Positions 26,548-35,339 of a DNA stretch of 64,000 bases are shown here, one piece after another. The stretch is from JAFMDF01 sp965222705. GTDB lineage: Bacteria > Bacteroidota > Bacteroidia > Chitinophagales > Saprospiraceae. The stretch lies in NCBI GenBank assembly GCA_965222705.1, contig CBDCUO010000049.1:124001-188000 (forward strand). Direction: 5' to 3'. The notes beneath the pieces were generated by a model that was given only the letters and a program-made list of their open reading frames with translations, had not been told where the DNA came from and did no database searches. Position 1 is the stretch's first letter. The number at the start of each line of letters is the position of its first letter. Made by a program: the position numbers and the translations under genes.

Positions 26548-27519
26548 ATGACAATTGAAGCGATCAACCAAAAGGCACATCATCACCCAATTAAGTTGAT
26601 GGGCTGTTGTTTCGTACTGACAGCAGTAGATGTCAGTCCACAAAGAGCTTGGGATGCTCTACGAGCAGGTGTAAAAGAAATCAAACGGATTGAAGACTTG
26701 ATTTCCTCCTGGAAAGCAGATTCGGAAACCACTCAAATTAATAATAATGCCGGGATAGCTCCGATAAAAGTGAGCAATGAGTTATTTCATTTGATTGAAA
26801 GAAGTCTAAAGGTATCTAACATTACTGCTGGAGCCTTTGATATTAGCGGGACGCTTTCCAGATATTACTGGACTTTTGATGGAAAAGAAAATGAACGACT
26901 GCCAGAGGACCAAATCCACGAGTTGCGAAATTTGATCAACTACCGGCTGATTGAGTTGAATAAGGAGCAAGAAACGATCTTTCTTAAAAAGAGAGGAATG
27001 AAAATAGGTTTTGGCGGAATAGGGAAGGGCTATGCGGCGTATCGAGCCTATCAGGTAATGAAAGAAATGGGTATCCAAAGTGGTTTAATTAATGCTTCAG
27101 GCGATTTGATGTGCTGGGGAAATCCTCCGAATGAAGATCATTGGACGATCAATATTCCCGATCCTAAAAATAGGGCGAATTCTCTGTTACAGTTTTCCAT
27201 TCCTTACGGGTCAGTGGTCACTTCGGGGAATTATGAAAACTATACGATCATCAATGGCCAACGATATTCGCACATTGTAGATCCCAGAACGGGTCGCCCC
27301 GTTGAAGGTATCAAAAATGTTTCAGTCGTTTGCCTGAATCCCGAATTTGCAGATGCCATGGCTACGGCCATTTCGGTAATGGGCGCGAAGGAGGGTATCA
27401 AACTGGTCAATCGTTTGAATGGGATAGAATGTGTTATCATAGACCAGGAGGATAAGGTCCACTATTCAAATTATTTAAAATCATCTTTCTTAGACAAATC
27501 TGAATTATGCAAAAACTAA
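26548..27519 (+). CDS. apbE: ApbE-family FAD:protein FMN transferase
   Basis: 323 residues of the ApbE family, which attaches FMN covalently to Ser/Thr of partner proteins using FAD and Mg2+. Typical segments are LMGCCFVLTAVD at the start (usually MGT), EDLISSWKADSETTQINNNAG, GGIGKGYAAYRA, INASGDLMCWG, YSHIVDPRTGRPV near 240 and ADAMATAISVMGA (Mg-binding). Oddly there is no signal peptide or lipobox: the catalytic domain begins about 15 residues after the start. Most ApbE proteins are exported, so this one may act in the cytoplasm or be exported with a partner. It overlaps the next gene by 13 bases. No canonical [ST]GA[ST] acceptor is evident in the neighbouring proteins. Confidence 0.9.
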   Translation: MTIEAINQKAHHHPIKLMGCCFVLTAVDVSPQRAWDALRAGVKEIKRIEDLISSWKADSETTQINNNAGIAPIKVSNELFHLIERSLKVSNITAGAFDISGTLSRYYWTFDGKENERLPEDQIHELRNLINYRLIELNKEQETIFLKKRGMKIGFGGIGKGYAAYRAYQVMKEMGIQSGLINASGDLMCWGNPPNEDHWTINIPDPKNRANSLLQFSIPYGSVVTSGNYENYTIINGQRYSHIVDPRTGRPVEGIKNVSVVCLNPEFADAMATAISVMGAKEGIKLVNRLNGIECVIIDQEDKVHYSNYLKSSFLDKSELCKN

Positions 27520-27731
27520 CAATAAAGGCATTGGGGGTCTTCATAATGATCGCTACTGCCTTGTCCTCTTGTACTTCTGTCAAGGGCTACCAAAAAATGT
27601 ACCTAAATGATCCTTGTATGGTATTGGAAGGTAAGAAACTAGATTCTTTTGAAACCAATTTTCAAACTTACCGCGAGGGTGCTTCCGGAGCTAACGGAGG
27701 TAAAGTAGGAGGAGGTTGCGGATGCAATTAG
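27507..27731 (+). CDS. DUF4266 small lipoprotein with Cys-Gly-Cys tail
   Basis: 74 residues with lipobox LSSC at 19-22, so a membrane-anchored mature peptide of about 53 residues. The body (KGYQKMYLNDPCMVLEG) and glycine-rich tail ending GGGCGCN match DUF4266. The conserved tail with two cysteines suggests a metal, cofactor or covalent attachment site, but its function is not known to me. The start overlaps ApbE by 13 bases and the end overlaps the DUF3570 gene by 10, so the three genes are translationally coupled. Confidence 0.88.
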   Translation: MQKLTIKALGVFIMIATALSSCTSVKGYQKMYLNDPCMVLEGKKLDSFETNFQTYREGASGANGGKVGGGCGCN

Positions 27732-28969
27732 TCGTGGTTTCATTGGTCTTATTTTTCTTGGTGCTGACGCAGGACATAAAAGCACAGCTTAGAAGTAGCA
27801 CGACTGATCGTCAAAGTACTTTGAAAAAAGGAGATACTACAAGTGTAGATATTTCCACTTACCAGCAGCCGGATTGGCAAACAATTGACATTGATTTCTT
27901 GAGCAGTTATTATGCGCAAGACGGCGATAATTCTCCTGTTACTGGCGGAATAGGTACAGAAAAACTAACAGACTTTACACAAAAAATTACTCTAAGTATT
28001 CCCACTAGTCCAAAATTGACTTTGAATCTCGACGGGGGGTACGATTATTATTCTTCTGCTTCGACTGATAATATTGATAATATACGATCATCGGATTCTA
28101 GTGCGGATATGCGCGTTCATGGCAATGCGGGGTTGACTTATAAGCTAAATAATCGAAAAGAAATCGGCTTTAGAATCGGGGGCAGCTCAGAATATGACTA
28201 TATTTCCGTCAATGGAGGACTTAATTTTAGCCTCGAATCCAAAGATAGAAATACAGCACTAAATTTGGGTTTGCAAGCATTTTTTGATACCTGGTCATTG
28301 ATTTATCCAGTAGAGCTGAGAAGAACGGCCAGAGCTCCAACCGATAAGCGCCGATCTTATAATGCCTCGGTGGGTGTTTCGAGAGTGCTCAACAAGAAAA
28401 TGCAGATTGCTTTACAGGTGGAAGGCATTTATATGGAAGGGCTGCTTTCGACCCCCTTTCATCGGGTTTTCTTTCAGGAACAAAGCCAGGCGAGAATTGA
28501 AAACCTGCCAAACAGCCGCTTGAAAGTTCCAATAGGCTTGCGACTTAATAGTTATATCTCCGAATGGTTAGTCGCTCGAATGTATTATCGATACTATTGG
28601 GATAACTGGGGCATACAGGGACATACAGCAAGCATTGAGCTACCTATAAAAATAAATCGCTTTTTCTCTATTTATCCATTTTATCGGTATCATACACAAA
28701 CAGCAGCGGATTATTTCAAGCCTTATAAAGCGCATAGTATCAATGATGCTTATTATACTTCTGACTATGATTTGGCGGATCTTAGTAGCCATTCTTACGG
28801 CTTGGGTCTAAGCTATAGCCCGGCAGACGGGGTAGCAAGGGTCAAATTACCTTTTAAAAAACGACCAGCATTTATTGTCAAAAGTATTGATGTAAAATAC
28901 AGTCATTATAGAAGAAGCACGGGATTAAATGCCAATATTATAAGCCTCGGCTTGAGCTTTAGTTTTTAA
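27722..28969 (+). CDS. DUF3570 outer-membrane beta-barrel-like protein
   Basis: 415 residues from the ATG at 27722 (MQLVVVSLVLFFLVL; signal peptide about 1-21). The mature part alternates short polar and aromatic strands (LNLDGGYDYYSSAS, ARMYYRYYWDNWG, IYPFYRYHTQTAADYF) and ends LGLSFSF, an aromatic C-terminus typical of outer-membrane barrels; the whole fits DUF3570. It is the last gene of the thioredoxin/ApbE/DUF4266/DUF3570 operon. I infer that it is the outer-membrane partner of the lipoprotein; the molecular role is unknown. Confidence 0.85.
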   Translation: MQLVVVSLVLFFLVLTQDIKAQLRSSTTDRQSTLKKGDTTSVDISTYQQPDWQTIDIDFLSSYYAQDGDNSPVTGGIGTEKLTDFTQKITLSIPTSPKLTLNLDGGYDYYSSASTDNIDNIRSSDSSADMRVHGNAGLTYKLNNRKEIGFRIGGSSEYDYISVNGGLNFSLESKDRNTALNLGLQAFFDTWSLIYPVELRRTARAPTDKRRSYNASVGVSRVLNKKMQIALQVEGIYMEGLLSTPFHRVFFQEQSQARIENLPNSRLKVPIGLRLNSYISEWLVARMYYRYYWDNWGIQGHTASIELPIKINRFFSIYPFYRYHTQTAADYFKPYKAHSINDAYYTSDYDLADLSSHSYGLGLSYSPADGVARVKLPFKKRPAFIVKSIDVKYSHYRRSTGLNANIISLGLSFSF

Positions 28970-29008
28970 AAGTAACCATAAATTAAATTTGTACTTTAGA
29001 GGGACCTG

Positions 29009-29071
29009 CCCAATCGGATGGCGCTGCTGTCCGGTTGGGTACGTCTGTCATCAGATAGAGCGCTATTTGAT
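29009..29071 (+). terminator. Two consecutive hairpins after the DUF3570 operon
   Basis: CCCAATCGGA (29009-29018) pairs with TCCGGTTGGG (29030-29039) with one G-T pair. It is followed by CATCAGATAG...CTATTTGATG (29048-29071). There is no strict T-run, so these may be processing or attenuation hairpins rather than a classical terminator. Confidence 0.45.
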
Positions 29072-29230
29072 GGGCTTATGGGCATTGGAATTTCTTTTTC
29101 AAAATCACTTTTATCGCTTATTATTATAAGGATAAGACATCAAAAAAATAATATGTAACACCTTTACCAAAGTACACATTCAGGCCTGAACCGTGGACTC
29201 CATTTTTTAACCCATTTAATTTTTTAAATT

Positions 29231-29959
29231 ATGAAAAAGTATTTTGTTTTGTTCTTTTTATTTGGAGCGACGTTGGCCCTTTTTACCTCTTGTGAAAAAG
29301 AAGATGGAGACGAAATGGAATTCCTAGAATCCAGATCGAATAACTTTGCCTGGAATGATTCTTTGGTGACAGATTATCCGGCTGCTATTGACGACTATGT
29401 AGCTCAAAATTTTCCTGAGGCGACTATTGACGCAGTAATTCTGAATGAAGATGGAAGCTACACGGTAGAACTGAGCAGCGATATAGAATTATTGTTTGAT
29501 GCCGATGGTAACTTTATTGAAGAAATTATTGAGGGAGCTAGCAATGAAGAGGAAGGGGAAGAAGAAGAGGAGGATGACTCAATCGTTACCAATTATCCGG
29601 CTACTATTGATGACTATATAGCTCAAAACTTTCCCGGTGCAGCTATTGAAGAAGTAGAGCTTACTACAGAAGGCGACTATGAAGTAGAATTGAATAACGA
29701 CACAGAGTTGCTTTTTGATGCTATGGGCAATTTTGTTGAAGAAATCATCGAAGAAGACAATGATGAGGAAGCAGAAATGGAAGACGATGAAGATGCCATT
29801 GTCACTGATTACCCAACTGCTATTGATGATTATGTAGCTCAAAATCATCCCGATACCACTATTGAGGAAGTAGTGCTAACTTCAGAAGGCGACTATGAGG
29901 TAGAATTGTCGGATGGTACAGAATTATTGTTTGACGCGGACGGAAACTTTATTGAATAG
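29231..29959 (+). CDS. Lipoprotein with three tandem PepSY-like domains
   Basis: 242 residues with lipobox FTSC at 18-21. It has three near-identical modules of about 60 residues, each built as TDYP(A/T)AIDDYVAQN(F/H)P, a short strand pair (E-G-D/S-Y-x-VEL) and LLFDADGNFIEE. They are separated by very acidic linkers (EEEGEEEEEDD, EEDNDEEAEMEDDED). The module resembles the PepSY-like/BLIP-like fold of small periplasmic Bacteroidota proteins, usually present once or twice. The acidic linkers suggest Ca2+ or cation binding. It follows the ApbE operon and precedes a two-component system, but has its own spacing of 260 bases. Confidence 0.82.
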   Translation: MKKYFVLFFLFGATLALFTSCEKEDGDEMEFLESRSNNFAWNDSLVTDYPAAIDDYVAQNFPEATIDAVILNEDGSYTVELSSDIELLFDADGNFIEEIIEGASNEEEGEEEEEDDSIVTNYPATIDDYIAQNFPGAAIEEVELTTEGDYEVELNNDTELLFDAMGNFVEEIIEEDNDEEAEMEDDEDAIVTDYPTAIDDYVAQNHPDTTIEEVVLTSEGDYEVELSDGTELLFDADGNFIE

Positions 29960-30032
29960 ATATAAATAGACTTGTTACCCTTTAAAATTACACGCATCTG
30001 AAAATACCTTTTGCCGCTATTTTCAACCAAAA

Positions 30033-30065
30033 AATGAATTAATAGCTGGGCTATTCATTAATTTT
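30033..30065 (+). terminator. Candidate terminator after the PepSY-like gene
   Basis: AATGAATTAATAG and CTATTCATTAAT pair imperfectly around a CTGGG-type loop, followed by TTTT. It begins 74 bases after the stop codon. Confidence 0.4.
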
Positions 30066-30156
30066 ATGGCTAAAACTATCAACAAAATTCAAATTTCATA
30101 TCCGCATTTTACAAAGAGTAACAAGTCTAATAATAATATTGTCAACGCGAATGACT

Positions 30157-30196
30157 CTTCCAATCGAACGACTGCACCGTTTGATTGGAAGATTTT
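30157..30196 (+). terminator. Intrinsic terminator hairpin
   Basis: CTTCCAATCGAACG (from 30157) pairs with CGTTTGATTGGAAG (to 30191) and is followed by ATTTTT. This is the best terminator-like structure in the gap. Confidence 0.6.
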
Positions 30197-30310
30197 TCGG
30201 TCGAATGGCGCATAGCCATCCGATACAAAAATGAAAATGAGCATTTATTGAAGTAACTTTGCCACTGTTCGGCCCTATTTTTTAGTGTTTAAAAACTACA
30301 TTTTATCGAA

Positions 30311-31339
30311 GTGAAAATTACTCGCAACTCTATTATTTCTGCCACCCTTTTTGCCCTCTTGGTGGCGACGTTGATGGCACTCGAAGAATTTTATGAAGGG
30401 GAAATGAGCGCAACGACCGCAGTAGAAGAAATCATTGCCTATCTATTTATTTTGGCATTATTGTTTTTTTGTATTGTCGCTCCTTTTCAAAAAATTATTA
30501 ATCAACTAAATGAAAAGTTGACCTGGAAAGGGCATTTTTTTCAACGTATAGGGATAGAGGGTTTGGCAGTCATTGTCCTGTCTATTGTGCTGGGTGTTAT
30601 TTTTGGTAATTTCATCCATCTGTATATAGACCATAGCTTGCCTACGGTTTCCGTTATTTTGCGCACTATTCTATTTTTGTTAATTACTTCTTCTATTATT
30701 ATGGCTTTGCTTGAGCTAAGACATTTGAATGATAAAAAAGAGGAATTATTGCTACTGAGCCAACGATTGGAAAAAGAAAAAATAGAAACACTTTATCATT
30801 CATTGAAGCAACAAGTCAACCCTCATTTTTTATTTAATAGTTTAAGCGTACTTTCTTCTTTGGTGCATTTGGATGCAAAAAAAGCAGACCTGTTTATCCA
30901 ACATTTTTCGGATATTTATCGCTATGTCTTGGATATGAATAAGCAAAACCTGGTTACGTTGGATCAAGAATTGGATTTTTTAAACTCTTATTTATTTTTG
31001 CAACGCATTCGATTTGGGGAAAATATTCAGTTGACTGCCTCCATCGAATCCCATGAAAAAAATTGGTACTTACCTCCGCTTTCTTTACAATTAGTCTTTG
31101 AAAACATTTTGAAACATAATATTATTTCAAAAGAGTTGCCTATGGCAGTTTCTATGGAGATTAAAGATCAGCAATTAGTCGTGCAAAATAAATTACAACC
31201 GAAACAAAATTGGAAAAGTACCAAGTTGGGGATTAAAAATTTAAAAGAAAAATATTACCTGCTTAAAGAAATAGAACCCACTTTTCATAAAGGCAATCAA
31301 ACTTATGCCGTTTTCTTACCATTATTCAAAACTGCTTAG
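30311..31339 (+). CDS. LytS-type sensor histidine kinase
   Basis: 342 residues starting with GTG at 30311. Four TM helices are visible (about 8-24, 40-58, 83-106, 113-133), then a coiled linker (EELLLLSQRLEKEKIETL) and the His_kinase domain with phospho-acceptor His172 in QQVNPHFLFNSLSVLSSLV. The ATPase half is short: FENILKHNII replaces the usual ENAIKHG, and the G-box is reduced to LGIKNLKEKYYLL. This is the Bacteroidota LytS/YehU layout with no extracellular sensor, so it probably senses a membrane or partner-protein state. The cognate regulator starts 5 bases after the stop. Confidence 0.9.
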   Translation: MKITRNSIISATLFALLVATLMALEEFYEGEMSATTAVEEIIAYLFILALLFFCIVAPFQKIINQLNEKLTWKGHFFQRIGIEGLAVIVLSIVLGVIFGNFIHLYIDHSLPTVSVILRTILFLLITSSIIMALLELRHLNDKKEELLLLSQRLEKEKIETLYHSLKQQVNPHFLFNSLSVLSSLVHLDAKKADLFIQHFSDIYRYVLDMNKQNLVTLDQELDFLNSYLFLQRIRFGENIQLTASIESHEKNWYLPPLSLQLVFENILKHNIISKELPMAVSMEIKDQQLVVQNKLQPKQNWKSTKLGIKNLKEKYYLLKEIEPTFHKGNQTYAVFLPLFKTA

Positions 31340-31344
31340 TCATA

Positions 31345-32103
31345 ATGAAAGCCATTATTATAGAAGACGAATATCCCAATGCACAAAGACTCCAAAAATT
31401 ATTAGGGGAAATAGATAATGGTATTGAGGTTTTGAAAATTTTGGACGGGGTGGAGAATGCCCTGAAATATATCCGAGCCAATCAGAAAATAGATTTGATG
31501 TTTTTAGATATTCAATTAACCGATGGAATTGGTTTAGATATTCTGGAACGATCTGAACGGGAAATTCCAGTTATTATTACTACTGCTTACGACCAATATG
31601 CTTTGGATGCTTTTAAATTCTTGAGCATTGACTATCTTTTGAAACCCATCAAAGAGGAGGATCTTAGAAGAAGCTTGAATAAATATCAGCAGAACTTTAA
31701 GAATAAACCCAATTTTAGCTTTCCAATTGACCAACTGCGTTCTTTTTTTAAATCAGATAGCTATAAATCAATGTTGATTGGACGAAGAGGAAAAAATCAC
31801 TATCCAATCAAAACTGACCATATTGCGTATTGTTTTGTAGAAGCTCGCGAAACGTGGATAAGGACCTTTGAGGGGAAAGAATACCTTGTTCAAAAGACTC
31901 TGGAACGGCTAGAAGAAGTGCTCAATCCAAAAAACTTCTTCCGAGCCAACCGCAAAATAATTTGTGCTAAAAATGCCATAGAAAGATTTGAGATTATTGC
32001 CAAATCTAAAATCAAATTGGCGATTGAGCCTTCTCCTCCATTTGACATCATCATCTCCTCTGAAAAATCGGCGTCTTTTAAGCAATGGATTGGTGAAAAG
32101 TAG
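31345..32103 (+). CDS. LytTR-family response regulator
   Basis: 252 residues. The receiver domain (1-120) has the acidic pair EDE at 7-9, phospho-acceptor Asp55 in LMFLDIQLTDGIGLD, the Thr in IITTAYDQ and Lys in DYLLKPI. Residues about 150-250 form a LytTR DNA-binding domain (HIAYCFVEARETWI, LERLEEVLNPKNFFRANRKIICAKNAI). It forms a two-gene operon with the histidine kinase. Targets are unknown; the PepSY-like lipoprotein and the ApbE operon just upstream are plausible neighbours to test. Confidence 0.92.
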   Translation: MKAIIIEDEYPNAQRLQKLLGEIDNGIEVLKILDGVENALKYIRANQKIDLMFLDIQLTDGIGLDILERSEREIPVIITTAYDQYALDAFKFLSIDYLLKPIKEEDLRRSLNKYQQNFKNKPNFSFPIDQLRSFFKSDSYKSMLIGRRGKNHYPIKTDHIAYCFVEARETWIRTFEGKEYLVQKTLERLEEVLNPKNFFRANRKIICAKNAIERFEIIAKSKIKLAIEPSPPFDIIISSEKSASFKQWIGEK

Positions 32104-32258
32104 GGGCATTTTGAGTCAATTTATTTCGTGACAATGGGTCAATGAATTCTGATTTCTTTGCTACCTTTTCCCCAAATTTAATTGACATTTATTCCATAAT
32201 GATAACCATCAACCATATTTTACAGCCAATCAAGTAAATCCCGATGGTCACATGGGAC

Positions 32259-32275
32259 AAGTTTTGACGGCTACA
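32259..32275. repeat. Decayed palindrome copy at aminotransferase end
   Basis: TTTTGACGGCTACAT resembles the right half of the family (TTTGACGGTTACA). The TAG stop of the aminotransferase lies in it. Confidence 0.35.
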
Positions 32276-33626
32276 TTTCCGCAACAGCAATAGCTTTGGA
32301 AATAATATCCATGCCTTCATCTACTTCTGCTTTGGTAATTGTCAAAGGAGGAGCAATAAAAATGAAATTCCATTTGACGAAAGTAAACATCCCCAATTCC
32401 CTGATTTTTGTGGCGACCTGATTCATAATGCCCATTTGGGAAGGGGTAGCATTCCAAGGGGCCATCGGTTCTTTCGTCTCTCGATTCTTTACTAATTCTA
32501 TACAGCCCAACATACCTGTATTTCGCCAGTCCCCGATAGAAGGATGTTTTTGTTGGAGAACAGCGACGCAGGTATCAATATATTGCCCCATTTTAACAGC
32601 TCTTTCGATAAGTCCTTCTTTTTCATAAATATCCAATACTGCCAAAGCAGCAGCACAGGAAACCGCATGAGCCGAATAGGTTAAGCCTAAGGGCAAATAA
32701 TTATCATTAAAAGACTGCCCTATTTTATCACTAACAATCATTGCGCCCATTGGGATATAGCCAGCCGTTAGCCCCTTTGCCGTACACATAATGTCGGGCA
32801 CAACATCGTGGTGTTCGATAGCAAACCATTTTCCCGTTCTGCCAAAACCGCTCATCACTTCATCATCTATGGTTAAAATGCCGTATTTATCTGCTAATTG
32901 TTTGATGCCTTTCCAGTAAAACGGTGGATATTTAATGCAGCCTGAAGAGCCTGATTCTCCTTCTATTAATATAGCAGCAATATTTTCGGTGCCTTCATAT
33001 CGGATGACCTGCTCCATATTTTTTAAAGCTCGCTCCCCACATTCTTCTGGGGAATTGCTATACCACGGACAACGATAGAAATAGGGATTTTCAACATGAA
33101 TAATATTCGGCAATTGGCTACTATCTACTTTCAATTTTCGGGGGTCTCCGCCTGCGGAAATAGCCCCCATAGTTGCTCCATGATACGACCGATAATGCGT
33201 TATTATTTTATGTCTGCCCGTATAAAGTCGAGCCAATTTAATGGCATTTTCTATCGCTTCTGCTCCACCAAGTGTAAAGAAAGTTTTCTTTAAATTGCCT
33301 GGTGTGATTTCGGCTAATCTTGCTCCTAAATCTCCCCGTACCTTTGTTGCCATACTGGGGGCAACAAAGCTGACTTCGTTCATTTGTTTGGTTACGGCTT
33401 CCGTAACAGCAGGATGTCCGTGCCCGATATTGACATTCATCAATTGAGAGGAAAAGTCAATATATTTTTTACCATTTCGGTCGTATAAATAAACCCCTTT
33501 TGCCGAAGCGACATTAATGGGGTTGACCTTGTTTTGAATAGACCAGGAAAAGAAGGTATAATCCAGATTTTTCTGGAGTATGGCTTCTGTTTCGTTAGCA
33601 GTAATGGTTGTATTCATGTTGCACAT
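32271..33626 (-). CDS. Class III aminotransferase (omega-amino acid:pyruvate type)
   Basis: 451 residues from the ATG at 33626 (or 448 from 33617). This is a PLP fold-type I enzyme that moves an omega-amino group to pyruvate or 2-oxoglutarate. Landmarks are FFTLGGAEAIENAIKLAR, HYRSYHGATMGAISAGGD, IDDEVMSGFGRTGKW (PLP aspartate) and the Schiff-base lysine in CTAKGLTAGYIPMGA. The overall pattern is closest to taurine/beta-alanine:pyruvate transaminases. The neighbouring MmsA-type dehydrogenase fits a beta-alanine or 3-aminoisobutyrate route to acyl-CoA. The TAG stop lies in a decayed palindromic element, and a good copy sits 3 bases upstream of the start codon. Confidence 0.85.
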   Translation of the reverse strand: MCNMNTTITANETEAILQKNLDYTFFSWSIQNKVNPINVASAKGVYLYDRNGKKYIDFSSQLMNVNIGHGHPAVTEAVTKQMNEVSFVAPSMATKVRGDLGARLAEITPGNLKKTFFTLGGAEAIENAIKLARLYTGRHKIITHYRSYHGATMGAISAGGDPRKLKVDSSQLPNIIHVENPYFYRCPWYSNSPEECGERALKNMEQVIRYEGTENIAAILIEGESGSSGCIKYPPFYWKGIKQLADKYGILTIDDEVMSGFGRTGKWFAIEHHDVVPDIMCTAKGLTAGYIPMGAMIVSDKIGQSFNDNYLPLGLTYSAHAVSCAAALAVLDIYEKEGLIERAVKMGQYIDTCVAVLQQKHPSIGDWRNTGMLGCIELVKNRETKEPMAPWNATPSQMGIMNQVATKIRELGMFTFVKWNFIFIAPPLTITKAEVDEGMDIISKAIAVAEM

Positions 33627-33628
33627 TT

Positions 33629-33656
33629 CGTAGTCGGCAAATTTATTTGCCTGACT
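33629..33656 (-). repeat. REP-like palindrome, GGC/GCC-arm type
   Basis: Core GGCAAATTTATTTGCC with outer GTAGTC/GACT arms. The TAC end faces the aminotransferase start; it forms a doublet with 33741-33768. Confidence 0.85.
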
Positions 33657-33740
33657 GATAATAAAAACAAAATCAAAGAGGGTCTATTTTGGACTTCCGC
33701 TAAATATTTCATTTGGCGAAAGCCCAAAAATAAAACCATT

Positions 33741-33768
33741 AACTTGTCAAATAAATTTGACGGTTACG
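33741..33768 (+). repeat. REP-like palindrome, GTC/GAC-arm type
   Basis: Core GTCAAATAAATTTGAC with GGTTACG on the right. It ends 2 bases before the mmsA stop. Confidence 0.85.
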
Positions 33769-33770
33769 AA

Positions 33771-35237
33771 TCAGCTCATCCAATTGGTAAAGGCTTCAGG
33801 ATTCCATTTCGTCGTCCGTTTTTTGATTTTGCACCAAAAATAAATCGAGCTTTTTCCTGTAATATCCAAGTCACCAAATCTAGAATTATTCCAACCACCA
33901 AACGAGAAGGGTTCTCTTGGGACCGGTACGCCGATATTTACACCTGTCATTCCTGCACTGACTCGATTCATCACATAATCCGCCAATTTCCCATTTTGGG
34001 TAAAAACAGAGGAAGCATTCCCATATTCCGAACTGTTCTCAATCCGAATCGCTTCGTCAATATCGTTGGTACGCATAATTGCCAGAACAGGTCCAAATAC
34101 TTCCTCTTTGGCTATTTTCATATTGGGCGTTACATAATCAATGACAGTTGGTCCGACATAAAAACCGCCTTCTTTGCCTTCGACTATTGCTTTCCTGCCA
34201 TCCACTAATATTTTTGCGCCTGCTGCTTCCGCTTCGTCAATATAACCTTCGATTCGTTCCTTTGCCACTTTGGAAATGACCGAACCGAGATTGTCGCCTG
34301 GCACAATACTTCGAGATACTTCGCATAATTTTTCAACAATATGGTCCACCTTGCCTACGCCCACCATCGCAGAAGCTGCCATACAGCGTTGTCCTGCACA
34401 GCCCGACATAGATGCTGCAATATTGGTGGCTGCCATTTCCGTATGGGCATCTGGCAAGACAATCAAGTGGTTTTTTGCGCCCCCCAAGGCGATGCACCGT
34501 TTGAAGTTGGACGTAGCCCTTTTATAAACGATTTTGGCAACTTTGGTAGAACCTACAAAAGTGACCGCTTTAATATCGGGATGGTCGCAGATAGCTTCCA
34601 CAATTTCTTTATCGCCATTTACAATATTGAAAACACCGTCTGGCAAGCCTGCTTCTTTCAATAATTCGGCAATACGGATAACGCTCAATGGTACTTGCTC
34701 TGAAGGTTTTACAATAAGGCAATTGCCCAAAGCAAGGGCATTGGGAATTGTCCACATGGGTACCATGTGCGGGAAATTAAATGGAGTGATGCAAGCCACT
34801 ACGCCTAATGGTAAATGCGTGGTGCGACATTCCACCCCCCTGCTGACCTCCTGTATTTCGTCATTGACGATTTGTGGAATAGAACAGGCAAACTCGCAGA
34901 GCTCTATCCCTTTCAGCACTTCCGCTTTGGCTTCGCCAAATATTTTCCCGTTTTCCAAACTCACCAGATTACTTAGTTCGTCTATGTTTTTTTCCAATAA
35001 ACTTCTAAATCGAAAAATGATTTGTGCCCTTTCTTTCAAGGTATGGGCAGACCAATCGGGGAAAGCATTTTGTGCAGCTTCCACGGCTTGGTTCAAAGTC
35101 GCCTTATCGGAAAGTGGAACTGAGCCGATGGTACTACCATCTATCGGGCTGATGATGTCCAATGTGTTGGCGATACCGTTTTGGAATTTTCCTGCGATAT
35201 AGTTGGTCGCTTTTGGAATTTCAACGTTTGTAATCAT
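33771..35237 (-). CDS. mmsA: CoA-acylating (methyl)malonate-semialdehyde dehydrogenase
   Basis: 488 residues of the MmsA/IolA branch, which converts malonate or methylmalonate semialdehyde plus CoA and NAD+ to acetyl- or propionyl-CoA and CO2. Nucleophile Cys285 is in GCAGQRCMA, and the usual ALDH glutamate motif is replaced by LGGAKNH, both signatures of this branch. TPFNFPHMVPMW is the cofactor-side motif. I start at the ATG at 35237; an in-frame TTG at 35261 lies inside a palindromic element and would add eight low-complexity residues. The pairing with a transaminase resembles bauA/bauC-type beta-alanine degradation. The TGA stop lies 3 bases from a palindrome copy. Confidence 0.88.
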   Translation of the reverse strand: MITNVEIPKATNYIAGKFQNGIANTLDIISPIDGSTIGSVPLSDKATLNQAVEAAQNAFPDWSAHTLKERAQIIFRFRSLLEKNIDELSNLVSLENGKIFGEAKAEVLKGIELCEFACSIPQIVNDEIQEVSRGVECRTTHLPLGVVACITPFNFPHMVPMWTIPNALALGNCLIVKPSEQVPLSVIRIAELLKEAGLPDGVFNIVNGDKEIVEAICDHPDIKAVTFVGSTKVAKIVYKRATSNFKRCIALGGAKNHLIVLPDAHTEMAATNIAASMSGCAGQRCMAASAMVGVGKVDHIVEKLCEVSRSIVPGDNLGSVISKVAKERIEGYIDEAEAAGAKILVDGRKAIVEGKEGGFYVGPTVIDYVTPNMKIAKEEVFGPVLAIMRTNDIDEAIRIENSSEYGNASSVFTQNGKLADYVMNRVSAGMTGVNIGVPVPREPFSFGGWNNSRFGDLDITGKSSIYFWCKIKKRTTKWNPEAFTNWMS

Positions 35238-35250
35238 TTTATTTTTATTT

Positions 35251-35277
35251 GTAGTCGACAAATTTATTTACTTAGCT
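35251..35277 (-). repeat. Diverged REP-like palindrome upstream of mmsA
   Basis: GTAGTCGACAAATTTATTTA with an AGCT right end. The TAC end faces the mmsA start. Confidence 0.7.
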
Positions 35278-35310
35278 GAAAAATTATACTTTTTTAAAAT
35301 TAACAATTTA

Positions 35311-35339
35311 AAGCGTGGCAAATAAATTTGCCCGTTACG
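35311..35339 (+). repeat. REP-like palindrome, CGTT-arm variant
   Basis: Core GGCAAATAAATTTGCC with CGTTACG on the right and AAGCG on the left. It supplies the TAA stop of the MFS gene. Confidence 0.8.

Larger units (their letters stand above)
29960..30310. other. Gene-free stretch with terminator hairpins
   Basis: 351 bases between the PepSY-like gene and the histidine kinase. It has two inverted repeats that look like terminators (listed separately) and a candidate promoter box TAACTTTG at 30254-30261, 50 bases before the kinase start. Nothing else was recognised. Confidence 0.5.

Noticed and set aside
33534..34208. 224-codon plus-strand frame
   Set aside because: It runs antisense through the mmsA gene and translates a palindrome copy (SNKFDGYE); it is a shadow.
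34534..35202. 222-codon plus-strand frame
   Set aside because: Antisense to mmsA, whose catalytic motifs are clear; a shadow frame.
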